Shown: positions 8,951 through 18,543, counted from the stretch's first letter. The stretch is 64,000 nucleotides of DNA from an uncultured Kushneria sp. (GCF_947497025.1 NZ_CANMFC010000005.1:124001-188000), one strand, 5' to 3'. The notes: generated from the letters alone by a model not told the origin. Numbers and translations: made by a program.

Positions 8951-8972
8951 GAGCCGCCCGGATAGGCGGCTC
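8951..8972 (-). terminator. Possible sstT terminator hairpin
   Basis: A perfect 8-bp inverted repeat GAGCCGCC/GGCGGCTC with a 6-nt loop lies 45 bp after the sstT stop codon. On the minus strand it is followed by TCTCATTTCC, which is only moderately T-rich. It also sits 10 bp after the last repeat of the mini-CRISPR and could end that transcript, although no T-run follows on the plus strand. Confidence 0.45.
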
Positions 8973-9017
8973 AGAGAGGGTACAGGCCATCGGCATTTGC
9001 CGTCACAGGCTTTGATG

Positions 9018-10268
9018 TCAGGCCGTCTCGTCTCGGGGCTCTGCGTCCAGACGCCGTTGGGCCCCCGGAGAGCGACAGGCCGCGGCGGTAAAGAGCACGT
9101 CGGTCGAGGAGTTGAGCGCGGTCTCCGTGGAGTCCTGTAGCACGCTGATGACGAAGCCGACGGCGACAATCTGCATCGCGACGTCGGCGGAAATACCGAA
9201 CAGACTCGCCGCCATCGGAATCAGCAGCAGCGAGCCGCCGGCCACCCCGGAAACGCCGCAGGCCGCGAGGGCCGAGACCACGCAGAGCAGAAACGCGGTG
9301 AGGAAATCGACGCCGAGACCAAGCGTGTTCGTCGCGGCCAGCGTCATCACCGTGATGGTGATTGCCGCGCCGGACATGTTGATCGTCGCCCCCAGCGGAA
9401 TCGAGACCGAGTAGGTATCGCGATGCAGGTCGAGACGTTCGCAGAGCGCCAGATTGACGGGAATGTTGGCCGCACTGCTACGGGTGAAAAAGGCGGTGAT
9501 GGCGCTGCCGCGCAGGCAGGCGAAGACCAGCGGATAAGGATTTTGGCGCGTGTGGGCGAACACGATGAGCGGATTGGTCACCAGCGCCACGAACGCCATG
9601 CAGCCCAGCAGCACGGCCAGCAGGTGAGCATAGTTGGCGAGCTCTCCAAGACCCGTATTGGCGAGCGTGTTGGCCACGAGCCCGAAGATGCCTAGCGGCG
9701 CGAAACGAATGATGAAGCGCACCAGCCCCGACACCGCGTCGGACAGATCACCCAGCGCGTTGCGGGTGGTGTCGCCCGCCTGGCGCAGCAGCAGCCCCAG
9801 ACCCACCGCCCAGGCGAGAATGCCGATGAAATTGGCCTCCACCAGCGCATTGACCGGATTGTCGACGGCGCTCAACGCGAGATTGCGCAGCACCTCGATG
9901 ATATCGGAAGGCGGCGCGCCATCGGCCGGTGGAGCGTCGATCGCCAGCGTGGTCGGAAAGGCGAAGCTCGCCAGGACCGCCACCAGCGCGGCGACCAGGG
10001 TGCCGACCAGATAGAGCCCGAGCACGCCATGGACCTGCGTGGGTCGACCGCGCTGATGGGCGGCGATGGCCGCCATCACCAGTACGAAGACCAGAATCGG
10101 CGCGATCGCCTTCAACGCATTGATGAAAAGATCACCGAGAATGGCGAAGGACTGGGCGATGCTCGGCGCCCACACGGCCAGCAGCGTGCCGGCGACGATG
10201 CCAATGAGAATCTGTGGAATCAGCCCCGGGCGGGGCAGGGGTGAACGACGATCGGAACGGGCAGACAT
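9018..10268 (-). CDS. sstT: Serine/threonine:Na+ symporter SstT
   Basis: This is a dicarboxylate/amino acid:cation symporter (DAACS family) of 416 residues, predicted to import serine and threonine with sodium across the inner membrane. The conserved C-terminal half is decisive: [33 protein letters not shown] and [20 protein letters not shown]. The protein is dominated by hydrophobic helices and a re-entrant loop region typical of the family. It stands alone between the mini-CRISPR and a secreted unknown protein. No regulatory element was recognised in its 230-bp upstream region. Confidence 0.92.
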   Translation of the reverse strand: MSARSDRRSPLPRPGLIPQILIGIVAGTLLAVWAPSIAQSFAILGDLFINALKAIAPILVFVLVMAAIAAHQRGRPTQVHGVLGLYLVGTLVAALVAVLASFAFPTTLAIDAPPADGAPPSDIIEVLRNLALSAVDNPVNALVEANFIGILAWAVGLGLLLRQAGDTTRNALGDLSDAVSGLVRFIIRFAPLGIFGLVANTLANTGLGELANYAHLLAVLLGCMAFVALVTNPLIVFAHTRQNPYPLVFACLRGSAITAFFTRSSAANIPVNLALCERLDLHRDTYSVSIPLGATINMSGAAITITVMTLAATNTLGLGVDFLTAFLLCVVSALAACGVSGVAGGSLLLIPMAASLFGISADVAMQIVAVGFVISVLQDSTETALNSSTDVLFTAAACRSPGAQRRLDAEPRDETA

Positions 10269-10476
10269 GGCGCTCTCTTGTAGGCCGAGACGTGTGAGGC
10301 ACGGGTGTTACCGCGGGCGCCGGAAAAATCTCGATGAACGTCCGCGAAACGGCGCATTCTAGCACCGCCACGCCGGCCATACGCCATCGCTTGTGTCTGT
10401 CGCTCAAGGGGTGTGGCCATCAAATGCTCGGCGCGGTCAGAAGGCCGGCATGGGGTTGACGGCGCATGACGCCATG

Positions 10477-10494
10477 GTTCGCTGCCGCCCAGGC
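10477..10494 (+). repeat. Isolated 18-nt piece of the I-F CRISPR repeat
   Basis: GTTCGCTGCCGCCCAGGC is identical to the first 18 bases of the mini-CRISPR repeat at 8793, including the loop variant that distinguishes it from the other repeats. The remaining 10 bases of the repeat are not conserved and no further repeat follows. It lies in the intergenic space after the minus-strand gene ending at 10499. It may be a remnant of a longer or duplicated array. Confidence 0.5.
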
Positions 10495-10498
10495 CGCC

Positions 10499-10927
10499 CT
10501 ATTGGGTCGACCAGGTGCGCCCGCCCGGCGGGTTGGCGTCGCCGTCCTCGCAGGTCATGCCGGAGCTTGAGTAGCTGCGCGAGCCATCATGATGACGGCA
10601 GACATTGGCGTCCCCTTCGCTGACGCCGTCATAGCCGTTGAGCCGGTAGCTGTCGGGCACGTAGTTGCTGCGCCAGTGCTCGAGCTGTTCGGGTGGCAGG
10701 ATCACGCCAACATCCACATCGCGAACGGGGTCGAACTGCTGCGGATGGCGAATGCCAAACGGTGGGTAGCGATGGGGTGGACGGTAATCCAGGGGCGGGC
10801 CGCGGCGGTCAAGAATCACCGATTCGCCGGCCAGCGCCGTATGAGGCGTGCCTGCCAGCGTCGCGGCGGCCACAAGACAAGCCAGAAAACAGCCCGGTAC
10901 GGCGGGCTTCATTGATCGGCGCGGCAT
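10499..10927 (-). CDS. Secreted protein of unknown function
   Basis: This 142-residue protein has a typical Sec signal peptide (positively charged MPRRSMKP, then a hydrophobic stretch ending around HTALAG). The mature part is rich in Pro, Tyr, Arg and Asp, with two cysteines (NVCRHHD and GMTCEDGD) that could form a disulfide in the periplasm. I recognise no domain. The start at 10927 has GGGAGAG upstream; the next Met five codons on would also leave a signal peptide. It is a single gene, pointing in the same direction as sstT. Confidence 0.65.
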   Translation of the reverse strand: MPRRSMKPAVPGCFLACLVAAATLAGTPHTALAGESVILDRRGPPLDYRPPHRYPPFGIRHPQQFDPVRDVDVGVILPPEQLEHWRSNYVPDSYRLNGYDGVSEGDANVCRHHDGSRSYSSSGMTCEDGDANPPGGRTWSTQ

Positions 10928-11025
10928 GGCGTCTCTCCCTGTACCTGATCCGCAAAAGAGCGGACCTGAGTGGCTCTATCGGCGCGGCGAGCACGCTCTG
11001 AAGCCTTGCTGAAATATAGCGCGTT

Positions 11026-11637
11026 TCAGGCGCGTCGGCGCAGCAGGCGAAAGAGGATCGGCAGCAGCATGACGACCGCCACGCCCAGAATGATCACTTC
11101 CAGATGGTCACGCAGCAGCGGCACGTTGCCCAGGAAATAGCCCAGCGAGACCAGAAGGCCGGTCCAGAGCAGGGCGCCCAGCAGGCTGAAGCCGGTAAAG
11201 ACGGGCCAGGGCATGTGACTGATGCCGGCCACAAAGGGGGCAAAGGTGCGTACCAGCGGTACAAAGCGTGCCAGCATCACCATCTTGCCGCCGTGATGGG
11301 CGTAAAAGGCCTCGGTCCGGGCCAGATGTTCCCGGCGCAGCCAGCGCGAATGCTCGTTGAAAAGCCGGGTGCCGTAGCGCCGCCCGATCCAGTAGTTGAG
11401 GTTGTCTCCCAAAAGCGCGGCGGTGGCAATGACGGCGCCTGCGATCCAGGGGTCCAGATGGCCGCTGCCGGCGATGGCGCCGGTGATGAACAGAAGCGAG
11501 TCGCCGGGCAGAAAGGGCATGATGATCAGCCCGGTCTCACAGAAGATGACCGCAAACACCAGGCCGTACACCCACACGCCATGATGCTCGACCAGGGTCG
11601 TGAGGTGCTGATCCAGATGCAGAACAAAATCGAGCAA
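11026..11637 (-). CDS. DedA family inner-membrane protein
   Basis: DedA proteins are polytopic inner-membrane proteins linked to membrane homeostasis and undecaprenyl-phosphate or lipid flipping. Family signatures visible are FCETGLIIMPFLPGDSLLF, GDNLNYWIGRRYG and the FVPLVRTFAPFVAG arginine motif. The frame is open further upstream, but the family-like N-terminus LDFVLHLDQHL begins at a TTG codon at 11637 preceded by AGGGG. I therefore place the start there (203 residues). Upstream residues are Arg/Gly-rich and not DedA-like. It is divergent from tmcA. Confidence 0.88.
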   Translation of the reverse strand: MLDFVLHLDQHLTTLVEHHGVWVYGLVFAVIFCETGLIIMPFLPGDSLLFITGAIAGSGHLDPWIAGAVIATAALLGDNLNYWIGRRYGTRLFNEHSRWLRREHLARTEAFYAHHGGKMVMLARFVPLVRTFAPFVAGISHMPWPVFTGFSLLGALLWTGLLVSLGYFLGNVPLLRDHLEVIILGVAVVMLLPILFRLLRRRA

Positions 11638-11783
11638 GGCCGCTGCCCCTGAGGATGAATGGCGGCCAATACTGCGCCCGGCCCGTGGCAAAAGGCAATG
11701 ATCGCCTGTGGCGTGCGTCCAGGTCACACTACAGGCCTTTGCGGCACGCCTGGTCGTGAGGCTGTCGATGTTTTGCCCGTGAG

Positions 11784-13988
11784 GTGGTCTTGTTCGACGA
11801 CGATGTAGATGCTCTGCGCCAGTGGCGCCAGACCCTGATGACCGTCCGCCATCGTGGACTCCTGTGGCTGTCCGGCCCGGCGGACGTCGTGCGCGCGCGC
11901 GCCGACGCCCTGCTTGAGGCGCTTTCCCTGACGGAGGTCCTGTGGGTGGGGGCACCCGTCTCTGATGCGATTCAAACACCGGTCGAGCCCCTGATGATGA
12001 AAAAGGCCCGCACCCGACTGGGCACCGAGCAGGGGGCGGTAGTGTTTGACGCCTTTAACGGCTTCGACCCGGATGCCTTCGGCGCGCTGGCCGGTACCGT
12101 GCGCGCCGGCGGGTTGTTGATCCTGTTGACGCCTGAACACTGGGGCGCGGCGCCGGACCCCGACTACGCGCGCCTGGCCGATCACCCCGTTGAGTGGCCG
12201 TCGCTCACCTCGCGCTATCTGACCCGGCTGGCGCGGCTGCTGGGCAGGGATGCCGGGGTGGCCCGCTGGGCCCACGGACAGCCGTTGATTGTGCCGGCGG
12301 GCGGGAGAACGACGCTGGCGGAACCGGTGGCGGTTGAGGATATCGACTGCCTGAGCCCGGATCAGGCGCGAGCAGTTTCGGCCATCACGCGGCTGCGTCG
12401 GCGACGCCCGCTGGTGCTCACGGCCGATCGGGGCCGGGGCAAGAGTGCCGCCCTGGGCATCGGCGCGGCGCGGCGTCTCGTGCAGGGGGATACGCGCATC
12501 TTGATCACCGCACCGCGCCTGGCCAGTGTGGCACCGGTGTTCGAGCGTCTTGCCGCGCTCCTGCCGGACGGCGTTCTACAGGCGCAGCGTTTTGTCTGGC
12601 AGGGCCGCGAGGTGTGCTTCGTCGCCCCGGATCAGCTGGTGGCCAATCTCGATCACTGGGGGGGCGATGGCAGCGTGCTGCTGGTGGATGAGGCCGCAGC
12701 TCTGCCGGCGGCGCTGCTGCATGAGGCGCTCGAGCATTTTCCGCGCGTGGTCTTTGCCACCACCGTCCATGGCTATGAGGGCAGCGGCCGCGGTTTTGCC
12801 CTGCGCTTTCGCGCCCGACTGGACCGGCATACGCCGCAGTGGAAGGCGATGACGCTGGCGTCGCCCGTGCGCTGGGAGCGGGATGACTCGCTGGAGCAGA
12901 GTGTGACCCGGCTGCTGGCGCTGACCGTTGAGCCGCCGGCCGCCGGTGACGCGTTCGACGACGTGTATCACCATCGTCTTGACCGCGACGCCCTGGCCCT
13001 TGATGAGCCGCGCCTTGAGGCACTGTTTGCGCTGCTGGTACAGGCGCACTATCGCACCACGCCGGCGGATCTGCGCACCCTGCTGGATGGCCCGAATATC
13101 GGCATCGAGACGCTGGAGAGCGCCCCGATCGCGGGTGAGGGCCGGCTGCTGGCGGTGGCGGTAACGGTGGATGAGGGCGGGTTTGATGAGCGGCTTGCCG
13201 AGCAGATTGCCCGCGGCGAGCGTCGTCCGCGCGGCCACCTGATGGCGCAGTCGCTGGCACTGCATGCTGGCGTGGTCGAGGCCGCCACTCATCGGCTGCG
13301 GCGCATCATGCGTCTGGCCGTGGTGCCGGAGTGCCAGCGCCAGGGGCTGGGTCAGAGACTGGTCGAGAAGGTCATCGAGGGCGCGCGCAGTGAGGGCAGG
13401 GCGCTGCTGGGGGCGAGCTTCGGTGCCGAGCTGGGGCTCATGGCCTTCTGGCAGCGCTGCGGACTGGCCTGCGTGCGCCTCGGGCTGCATCCTGAGACCT
13501 CCACCGGCGAGTATCCGGTGATGACGAGCCGGCCGCTGAACGGACCGGGCGATGCGTTGCAGCGTCTTTTAAGCGCCGCCCTGCGCGAGCAGCTGCCGGC
13601 GCTGCTGGCCCTTGAACTGTCAGGCCTGTCGCCCGAGGTGGTGGCGCAAACGCTGCTGGATCAGGCGGTGCTTGCCCCTGCCTCCCCGGAGCGTGCGCAG
13701 GCACAGCTGGAACGTCTGGCGCTGGGGCAGGCGCCCTGGGTGCCGAGCCGACAGGCGCTGGCCTGGCGGATGCATCAACGGCTTCAGGCGTGTCGTGGAG
13801 AGACGGTGCCGCCCGAGCTGATCACCCTGTGTGGCCTGTTGTGGCAGGGACGTTCGATGACCTGGCTGGCCCGGCGCGAGGGCCTTGCCGGTCAGGCGCA
13901 GGCGATGGACTGGGTGCGCCGCCAGGCGCGTGCGCTGCTGGAGGGTCAGGCGCTGTCCGCGGGGGGCGGGGCTGAAGGGGCGCGGTGA
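11784..13988 (+). CDS. tmcA: tRNA(Met) cytidine acetyltransferase TmcA
   Basis: TmcA uses acetyl-CoA and ATP to form N4-acetylcytidine at the wobble position of elongator tRNA(Met). The protein of about 734 residues shows an N-terminal DUF1726-like domain and an RNA-helicase-like ATPase. The ATPase has LTADRGRGKSAALG as Walker A, LLVDEAAALP as Walker B and TTVHGYEGSGRGF. A GNAT acetyltransferase domain (RIMRLAVVPECQRQGLGQRLVE) and a C-terminal tRNA-binding region follow. The start is uncertain: GTG at 11784, or TTG at 11790 behind GAGGT. The DedA gene is divergent on the left and pepD follows on the same strand. Confidence 0.93.
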   Translation: MVLFDDDVDALRQWRQTLMTVRHRGLLWLSGPADVVRARADALLEALSLTEVLWVGAPVSDAIQTPVEPLMMKKARTRLGTEQGAVVFDAFNGFDPDAFGALAGTVRAGGLLILLTPEHWGAAPDPDYARLADHPVEWPSLTSRYLTRLARLLGRDAGVARWAHGQPLIVPAGGRTTLAEPVAVEDIDCLSPDQARAVSAITRLRRRRPLVLTADRGRGKSAALGIGAARRLVQGDTRILITAPRLASVAPVFERLAALLPDGVLQAQRFVWQGREVCFVAPDQLVANLDHWGGDGSVLLVDEAAALPAALLHEALEHFPRVVFATTVHGYEGSGRGFALRFRARLDRHTPQWKAMTLASPVRWERDDSLEQSVTRLLALTVEPPAAGDAFDDVYHHRLDRDALALDEPRLEALFALLVQAHYRTTPADLRTLLDGPNIGIETLESAPIAGEGRLLAVAVTVDEGGFDERLAEQIARGERRPRGHLMAQSLALHAGVVEAATHRLRRIMRLAVVPECQRQGLGQRLVEKVIEGARSEGRALLGASFGAELGLMAFWQRCGLACVRLGLHPETSTGEYPVMTSRPLNGPGDALQRLLSAALREQLPALLALELSGLSPEVVAQTLLDQAVLAPASPERAQAQLERLALGQAPWVPSRQALAWRMHQRLQACRGETVPPELITLCGLLWQGRSMTWLARREGLAGQAQAMDWVRRQARALLEGQALSAGGGAEGAR

Positions 13989-14041
13989 ATGGCGTATTCT
14001 TGAGGGCAGATATCGAGTCATACGCCATCAGGAGAGTCTGC

Positions 14042-15496
14042 GTGAACGAACATCTGGACACACTGGAACCGACGCTTTTATGGCGCCACTTTCGCACCTT
14101 CTGCGAAGTGCCGCGTCCGTCAGGCAGGGAAGAAGCGCTGGCCAAACGTCTTGAGGCCTGGGCTGCCCACAAGGGCTTTGAATACGAACGCGATGAAGCC
14201 GGTAATCTGCTGATTCGAAAGGCCGCCACCCCCGGGTACGAAGACCGCCCCGGCGTGGTGCTGCAGGGCCATCTGGACATGGTCTCTCAGGCCGCCCCCG
14301 GCGTGACGCACGATTTCGATCGCGATTCGATCGACACCGAGATCCGCGATGGCTGGCTCTACGCCCGCGGCACGACGCTGGGCGCCGACAACGGCGTGGG
14401 CGCCTGCGCCGCACTGGCCATTCTTGAAGACGAGCATCTGACCCACGGACCGCTCGAGGCGCTGATGACGGTCGAGGAGGAAGCCTCGCTGGTCGGTGCG
14501 ATCAATCTAAAGCGGGGCTGGCTCAAGGGCACCTACCTTTTGAATCTGGACTCCGAGGACGAGGGCCAGGTCTACATCGGCTGTGCCGGCGGCGCCTCGG
14601 TGCGCACGAAGGCGACCGTGGTGAATGCCCCTTTTGACGGGCCCATGGAGACGCTCGCCATCAGCGTGCACGGTCTCAAGGGTGGCCATTCGGGGCTGGA
14701 TATCCATCTGGGCCTGGGCAATGCCAACCGGCTGCTGTCGCGCCTGCTGCATCGTCTCTGCGACTACGGGCTGCGACTGGTCGATTACGACGGCGGCACC
14801 ATGGGCAACGCCATCACCCGCGAAGCGACGGCCACGGTGGCGCTGCCGAAGCAGCATCACGAGGCCGTGATGGCCGAAATCGAGCGCTACCAGGCGATCT
14901 ATTGCGAGGAGCTGGCAGGAATTGATGACGGCGTGAGCGTCAGCGTCGAGCCGGCACAGGCCGAGCGGGCGCTCTCCAGTGACGACACCTACCGCCTGAT
15001 GGGTCTGATGCACGGGCTGCCCTACGGCGTGGCCGGCATGAGCCGCTCGGCGCCGGGTGTGGTCGAGACCTCCAACAATCAGGGCATCGTGAGCCTCAAG
15101 AATGGCACCTTCTCGATCCAGCTGATGGTGCGCTCGCTGCGCGATTCGACCCGCGATGAGCTGGTGGCCCGCATCGCCACCCTGATGCGCCTGACCGGCT
15201 TCGAGCCGGCCATCAACGAAGGCTATCCGGGCTGGACGCCCGAGCCGGAGTCCGAGCTGCTGGGGCGCTTTGAGCGCGTCCACGAGCGGGTGACCGGCGA
15301 GGCGCCCGAGGTGCGTGTCATCCACGCCGGGCTCGAGTGCGGCCTGATCGGCTCGAAAAATCCGGGCATGCAGATGATCTCGTTTGGCCCCACCATTCGC
15401 GGAGCGCATACCCCGGATGAACGCGTGGAGCTGAGCGCGGTGGAAAATTTCTACACCGTGCTTCGGGCGATGGTCGAGGATCTGGCGAACGCCTGA
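14042..15496 (+). CDS. pepD: Aminoacyl-histidine dipeptidase PepD
   Basis: PepD is a cytosolic M20-family zinc dipeptidase that hydrolyses Xaa-His and many other dipeptides. Metal-site motifs are QGHLDMV, LGADNGVG and TVEEEASLVGA. The dimerisation/lid region carries HGLKGGHSG. The frame is open from 13985, but GTG at 14042 has AGGAGA six bases upstream and yields the family N-terminus, so it is chosen (484 residues). The gene follows tmcA by 53 bp and ends before a strong terminator. Confidence 0.93.
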   Translation: MNEHLDTLEPTLLWRHFRTFCEVPRPSGREEALAKRLEAWAAHKGFEYERDEAGNLLIRKAATPGYEDRPGVVLQGHLDMVSQAAPGVTHDFDRDSIDTEIRDGWLYARGTTLGADNGVGACAALAILEDEHLTHGPLEALMTVEEEASLVGAINLKRGWLKGTYLLNLDSEDEGQVYIGCAGGASVRTKATVVNAPFDGPMETLAISVHGLKGGHSGLDIHLGLGNANRLLSRLLHRLCDYGLRLVDYDGGTMGNAITREATATVALPKQHHEAVMAEIERYQAIYCEELAGIDDGVSVSVEPAQAERALSSDDTYRLMGLMHGLPYGVAGMSRSAPGVVETSNNQGIVSLKNGTFSIQLMVRSLRDSTRDELVARIATLMRLTGFEPAINEGYPGWTPEPESELLGRFERVHERVTGEAPEVRVIHAGLECGLIGSKNPGMQMISFGPTIRGAHTPDERVELSAVENFYTVLRAMVEDLANA

Positions 15497-15527
15497 CGCT
15501 TTTGAAAACGCCTGTCAATGGTGACTC

Positions 15528-15554
15528 GGGAGGGCCTTCGGGCCCTCCCTTTTT
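15528..15554 (+). terminator. Rho-independent terminator of pepD
   Basis: A 9-bp perfect stem (GGGAGGGCC/GGCCCTCCC) closed by a TTCG tetraloop is followed by five T residues. It lies 31 bp after the pepD stop codon. Confidence 0.93.
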
Positions 15555-15685
15555 GTATCGGCAGCCTGGGCCACCCGGACCCGCCCGGCAGGACAGTCCC
15601 TGTCAGGATCGCTAATATGGGACGGGCATCAGGCCGCCATGACGGTCGCTGCCTTTTCCCCATCACAGTCACAAAAGGGCGCGCC

Positions 15686-17278
15686 ATGTTGACCCGTTTT
15701 CTCTCCTGCCATCGCCGGTTGACCGTGGTCATGACGCTGGGAGCGGCCGCTGCGCTGATGAGCGCCTCGGTGGAGGCTCGCGACTCGCGCACCGAGCGTG
15801 CCGCCGAGGTCATGGCCGAGCTTCGCGATCAGCCGCCGAAGCTGCGGGTGTTCCTGCAGCGCATGCCCAAGGGCGGTGACATACATCATCACCTGTGGGG
15901 CGCGCCCTGGCCGGAAACCCTGCTGGCGGAGGCCGGTCGCGCCGGGATGTGCGTGCGCGCCGATGGCTCGGCGATCGCGCCGGCACCCTGCGATGACGAT
16001 GCACTGGTGCCCGCCGAGGGGCTGGCACAGCGCGACAGTGCGCTCTACGCCGAGCTTTTGAATGCGCTGTCGATGCGCAACACGCCCACCGGGCCCGGCA
16101 CACCGCCGGTGGACGGTCACGACCAGTTCTTTGCCACCTTCGATCGCTTCGCGCCGGTGGCGGCGGCCTCGCCCGGCGCGCTTTTGAGCGCCTCCCAAAA
16201 GCTGGCGGCGCTCGATCGTCAGAGCTATCTGGAAACCATGTCCAACCCGGGGGCACTGCACGGCTTTGGCGCCATGGCGCAGTCCCGCGAGCTTGATAGT
16301 GATGATCTCGACGCGGCCTGGCAGGCGCTGTCACCGGAGCTCGAGTCGTCTCTGACCGAGGCGCGGCAGGAAGTGGATGACATGTTTGCGGAGGCCGCCT
16401 CGCGCCTGGGTTGTGACCGCGAGGAGGCCGCCCCCGGCTGTGACGTCACGGTGCGCCTGCAGGGCTTTGCCGTGCGCACCCAGCCGCCGATGGCGGTGTT
16501 CGGCGAGCTGATGATGGCCTTCGCGCTGGCCGATGCCGACCCGCGCTACGTGGGCGTCAACATCGTGGCGCCGGAGGATGATCCGGTGGCGCTTGAAGAT
16601 TATGACCGCCACATGCAGATGCTGGCCTTTCTCTCGAAGCGCTATCCCGGGGTGCCGCTGGCGCTGCATGCCGGGGAGCTGACGCTCGGGCTGGTACCGC
16701 CGCTTGAGCTGCGCGATCACATCGAAAAGGCGGTCGACGTTGCCGGCGCCCGCCGCATCGGTCACGGCGTGGACATCGCCTTTGAGCAGAACGCGCCGCA
16801 GCTTTTGCAGGCCATGGCAGAGCAGAACGTGGCGGTGGAGATCAATCTGACCAGCAACGACGTGATTCTCGGGGTGCGTGGTGAGAAGCACCCGCTCAAC
16901 CTCTACCGCGATGCGGGCGTGCCGCTGGTGCTGGCCACCGACGATCAGGGCGTGTCGCGCATCGATCTGACCCATGAGTACGAGCGGGCGGTCACCGAGC
17001 ACGGCCTGGACTATCCGGCGCTCAGGCAGATGGCGCGCAACAGCCTCGAGTACAGCTTTCTGGACGGCGAGAGCCTCTGGGCCGACGGCAGGGCCGGCGA
17101 GGCGCGCGTGCCGGCCTGTCGGGGCGCTTCACTTGATGCCGCGCCCGCAGGCGACTGCGCTGACCTTCTGGAACACAGTGATCGTGCCCGGCTGCAGTGG
17201 CGGCTCGAGCGGGATCTGATGGCCTTCGAGTCAGAGGTGGCGCAGTGGCCGCAGTGGCTCGGTGGGGCGTCGCGCTGA
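15686..17278 (+). CDS. Exported adenosine-deaminase-like amidohydrolase
   Basis: The protein (about 530 residues) belongs to the adenosine/AMP deaminase superfamily and is probably periplasmic. The start at 15686 (AAAGGG upstream) gives an N-terminal signal peptide ending near SVEA. Zinc and catalytic motifs are all visible: GGDIHHHLWGA, ALHAGE, RIGHGVDI, LTSND and TDDQGVSR. It is longer than housekeeping adenosine deaminase (about 330 residues), with an insertion between the first His motif and the barrel core, as in secreted ADGF-like enzymes. It would release inosine and ammonia from extracellular adenosine; the exact substrate is inferred. Confidence 0.85.
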   Translation: MLTRFLSCHRRLTVVMTLGAAAALMSASVEARDSRTERAAEVMAELRDQPPKLRVFLQRMPKGGDIHHHLWGAPWPETLLAEAGRAGMCVRADGSAIAPAPCDDDALVPAEGLAQRDSALYAELLNALSMRNTPTGPGTPPVDGHDQFFATFDRFAPVAAASPGALLSASQKLAALDRQSYLETMSNPGALHGFGAMAQSRELDSDDLDAAWQALSPELESSLTEARQEVDDMFAEAASRLGCDREEAAPGCDVTVRLQGFAVRTQPPMAVFGELMMAFALADADPRYVGVNIVAPEDDPVALEDYDRHMQMLAFLSKRYPGVPLALHAGELTLGLVPPLELRDHIEKAVDVAGARRIGHGVDIAFEQNAPQLLQAMAEQNVAVEINLTSNDVILGVRGEKHPLNLYRDAGVPLVLATDDQGVSRIDLTHEYERAVTEHGLDYPALRQMARNSLEYSFLDGESLWADGRAGEARVPACRGASLDAAPAGDCADLLEHSDRARLQWRLERDLMAFESEVAQWPQWLGGASR

Positions 17279-17294
17279 GCGGACAGCGCAGACG

Positions 17295-18482
17295 TTACGG
17301 CGCCGCCACCGGGCGGCGCAGCACGCTGACCAGTACGCTCAGGGACAGCAGCATCACGAAGACGCCGTAGACGTATACCGTGGCCTCAAGCCCAGAGTGC
17401 TGGGTGGCGATGCCGGCCGCCAGCGCCGGCAGGCTGGCGGATAGATAGCTCACCACGTAGAACACCGCCATCAGAGATGAGCGCTCGCCGGCCGGCGCCA
17501 GCGGCATGACCGCGCGCAGCGCGCCCATGAAGCCGGAGCCAAAGCCTAGGCCCGCCACGGCGTAGCCGATGATCAGAAGCACAAGGCTTGGTAGATAGAC
17601 GCTGATCAGCACCAGGACCAGCCCGGCGGGCAGCAGGGTGCTCGAGATCAGCAAAATGGTGCGGGTCGTGAAGCGGCGAAAGCGCCAGACGCTGATGCCG
17701 CCCATGACCGACAGGATGCAGGCTAAAAGCCCACCCATCAGGGCGCTGTGAAACCCGGCGACCTGCTCGGCCAGCGCCGGGCCCAGCGACAGGCTGAAAC
17801 CGCCCAGCGCCCAGGCCGCCACGTTGGCGGGCATGGTGCGCACGAAGGTGGGTAATACGACCGCCGGTACACGGGCGCGGGGTGCCATCGAGGCCAGTGC
17901 GCCGGGACGGCGCGTGACGCTTTCTGTCATCCGGCCAAGGCGACAGGCCTGGCAGGCGAAAATCACGATCATCACGACGTACACCAGCCGCATGGGCCAG
18001 GGCGCCCCGGCCACCAGCAGGCTGGCGCCCAGCGCGCCCAGTCCCATGCCGATCATCGGCGCGACGCTGGCCATGACCGGGCCGCGCTGGCGGTCGCTGT
18101 CCATGAGCGCCGCACTCAGCGCGCTGGTCACGATGCCGGTGGCCATGCCCTGCAGTAGGCGGGCGGCAAACAGCCACTCAAGATCGCCTGCCAGCAGGAA
18201 ACAGCCCATCGAGGCCAGCTCGATCACAAGGCCCGCGAAGATGACCGGGCGGCGACCGAGATAATCCGACAGGGCGCCGGTGAACAACAGCGTCACCAGC
18301 AGCGCAAACAGATAGCTGGCAAATACCAGCGTCAGCATCGACGTGGAGAAGCCCCAGCTTTGCTGGTAAAGCTGATACAGCGGCGTGGGCACGCCCGAGG
18401 CGGCCAGAAAGGCCATCAGCACCAGCGTGTAGAACACCAGTTCCCGCGGACGTGACACCACCGGGGCAGTGGCAGAGGACAT
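17295..18482 (-). CDS. MFS transporter, probable drug efflux
   Basis: This is a major facilitator superfamily protein of about 395 residues with roughly twelve hydrophobic segments. The conserved motif A is visible as GALSDYLGRRPVI after the second helix. The divergently transcribed TetR-type regulator and the shared palindromes suggest repression of an efflux pump by its own regulator, with the substrate unknown. The ATG at 18482 is preferred, with AAGG eight bases upstream. A GTG three codons earlier (18491) is possible. It converges with the deaminase gene at a distance of 16 bp. Confidence 0.85.
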   Translation of the reverse strand: MSSATAPVVSRPRELVFYTLVLMAFLAASGVPTPLYQLYQQSWGFSTSMLTLVFASYLFALLVTLLFTGALSDYLGRRPVIFAGLVIELASMGCFLLAGDLEWLFAARLLQGMATGIVTSALSAALMDSDRQRGPVMASVAPMIGMGLGALGASLLVAGAPWPMRLVYVVMIVIFACQACRLGRMTESVTRRPGALASMAPRARVPAVVLPTFVRTMPANVAAWALGGFSLSLGPALAEQVAGFHSALMGGLLACILSVMGGISVWRFRRFTTRTILLISSTLLPAGLVLVLISVYLPSLVLLIIGYAVAGLGFGSGFMGALRAVMPLAPAGERSSLMAVFYVVSYLSASLPALAAGIATQHSGLEATVYVYGVFVMLLSLSVLVSVLRRPVAAP

Positions 18483-18492
18483 GAGAGGCACC

Positions 18493-18515
18493 TTAAGGCA
18501 AAGGTTTTGCGTTAA
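18493..18515. promoter_or_regulatory. Palindromic operator 1 for TetR-type regulator
   Basis: This is a 23-bp interrupted palindrome with arms TTAAGGCAAA and TTTTGCGTTAA. A nearly identical copy lies 51 bp further on. This copy sits immediately upstream of the MFS start codon. Assignment to the adjacent TetR-type repressor is inferred from position and symmetry. Confidence 0.75.
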
Positions 18516-18543
18516 AATGCATGCAGTGTAAGTGATTCAACTG

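Noticed and set aside
10499-10927. Possible anti-CRISPR or Cas accessory role for the small gene near the repeat fragment.
   Set aside because: It has a signal peptide and so should leave the cytoplasm. No Aca-type helix-turn-helix gene is adjacent.
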